Of a stretch of 64,000 nt of DNA, positions 63,703 through 64,000 are shown piece after piece (position 1 is the first letter of the stretch; each line of letters begins with the position of its first letter). The notes beneath the pieces are model-generated. The model saw nothing but the letters and a program-made list of their open reading frames with translations. It was not told the origin of the DNA and did not search any database. A program made the translations under genes and the position numbers. This stretch comes from Arthrobacter sp. StoSoilB22 (GTDB lineage Bacteria; Actinomycetota; Actinomycetes; Actinomycetales; Micrococcaceae). The stretch is taken from assembly GCF_019977315.1 (NCBI RefSeq), contig NZ_AP024652.1:2356001-2420000 (forward strand). The letters run 5' to 3'.

Positions 63703-64000
63703 TTAGCGCGGGCTGTTCTCGGCGGGCGAGGCTACTACCGCCGTCGCACCGTCAATCCGTGTGACCTGGACTGTTGCACCGGCATCAAGAACGCCGGCCG
63801 TGCTGCGGGCGCTCCACACGTCGCCGCCGATCTTGACCAGTCCGCTGGTTCCACTCACGGCTTCGATGACGAGGGCGGACTGACCGATGAGTCGGTCGAT
63901 ATTGCTGCGCTGTTCCGCAGGCCCCTTATGCAGGTGCTTCATGGCAACAGGCCGGACAAAGACAATCATCAGGAGGGAGACCACGGAGAAAATCACGATC
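63703..64000 (-). CDS. NfeD-like membrane protein (5' end outside window)
   Basis: Only the C-terminal part (about 99 codons) is present. The visible N-terminal residues are a membrane segment (IVIFSVVSLLMIVF), followed by an NfeD-type OB-fold (GQSALVIEAVSGTSGLVKIGGDVWSA and TVQVTRIDGATAVV). The frame continues beyond 64000. NfeD proteins pair with SPFH proteins in membrane quality control, which fits the downstream gene. Confidence 0.85.
   Translation of the reverse strand, partial: IVIFSVVSLLMIVFVRPVAMKHLHKGPAEQRSNIDRLIGQSALVIEAVSGTSGLVKIGGDVWSARSTAGVLDAGATVQVTRIDGATAVVASPAENSPR

Overview
The window is chromosomal DNA from a high-G+C Gram-positive actinomycete, most likely Arthrobacter/Paenarthrobacter (Micrococcaceae). 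The evidence is a complete Pup-proteasome locus with a natural PafB-PafC fusion, the mycothiol ligase MshC, RbpA, a stand-alone Ppm1, a divergent glgC/glgA(M) pair, and many genes whose TANNNT -10 box lies only 6-8 nt before the start codon (leaderless style). I see no phage, IS element, CRISPR array or rRNA. The only tRNA is tRNA-Leu(GAG).

Layout. 1-5.0 kb: end of a transglutaminase-like gene, an unusual SDR-like protein with a zinc ribbon, and divergent glycogen genes. 5.0-11.6 kb: a fatty-acid (beta-oxidation type) locus laid out like mycobacterial fadE5/fadA2/fabG4/htdX, with a TetR regulator and a perfect inverted-repeat operator between the divergent transcription units. 11.8-15.2 kb: tRNA-Leu, an M20 peptidase/acyl-CoA dehydrogenase pair and two small proteins. 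15.5-37.0 kb: a large exopolysaccharide cluster. It holds an initiating sugar-phosphate transferase, a four-gene amino-sugar nucleotide module, glycosyltransferases, a Wzx-type flippase, a Wzy-type polymerase, a Wzz-like protein, an exported hydrolase-like protein, then a fused WecG-GT2 transferase, an RmlC-RmlD fusion, RmlB and RmlA for dTDP-L-rhamnose. 37.0-43.1 kb: aldo/keto reductase, UppP, MshC, a PAC2 protein, a HAD phosphatase and a site-2 protease. 43.2-59.3 kb: trmI, arc, dop, pup, prcB, prcA, pafA, two FKBP prolyl isomerases, pafBC, a small membrane protein, tatA, tatC and helY. 59.4-64 kb: amidohydrolase, ppm1, rbpA and an NfeD/SPFH membrane pair (NfeD runs off the end).

How the parts work together. 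The polysaccharide genes form a Wzx/Wzy-type assembly line: sugar nucleotides are made (dTDP-rhamnose and probably an N-acylated amino sugar), the first sugar-phosphate is loaded on undecaprenyl phosphate, glycosyltransferases extend it, the flippase exports it and the polymerase with its Wzz-like partner makes polymer. UppP nearby recycles the lipid carrier. Eight successive gene junctions in this cluster are 4-nt start/stop overlaps, implying strict translational coupling. In the proteasome locus, Dop deamidates Pup-Gln to Pup-Glu, PafA attaches it to substrates, Arc unfolds them into the PrcAB protease, and the neighbouring PafBC is a DNA-damage transcription activator. Convergent gene pairs are often separated by perfect bidirectional terminators.

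The most notable observations are the TetR operator carrying a -10 element in each arm, the SDR-like protein lacking its catalytic tyrosine, the WecG-GT2 and RmlC-RmlD fusions, an exported hydrolase-like protein of unknown family in the polysaccharide operon, a sigma-R/SigH-type promoter before rbpA, and the repeated leaderless promoter architecture.
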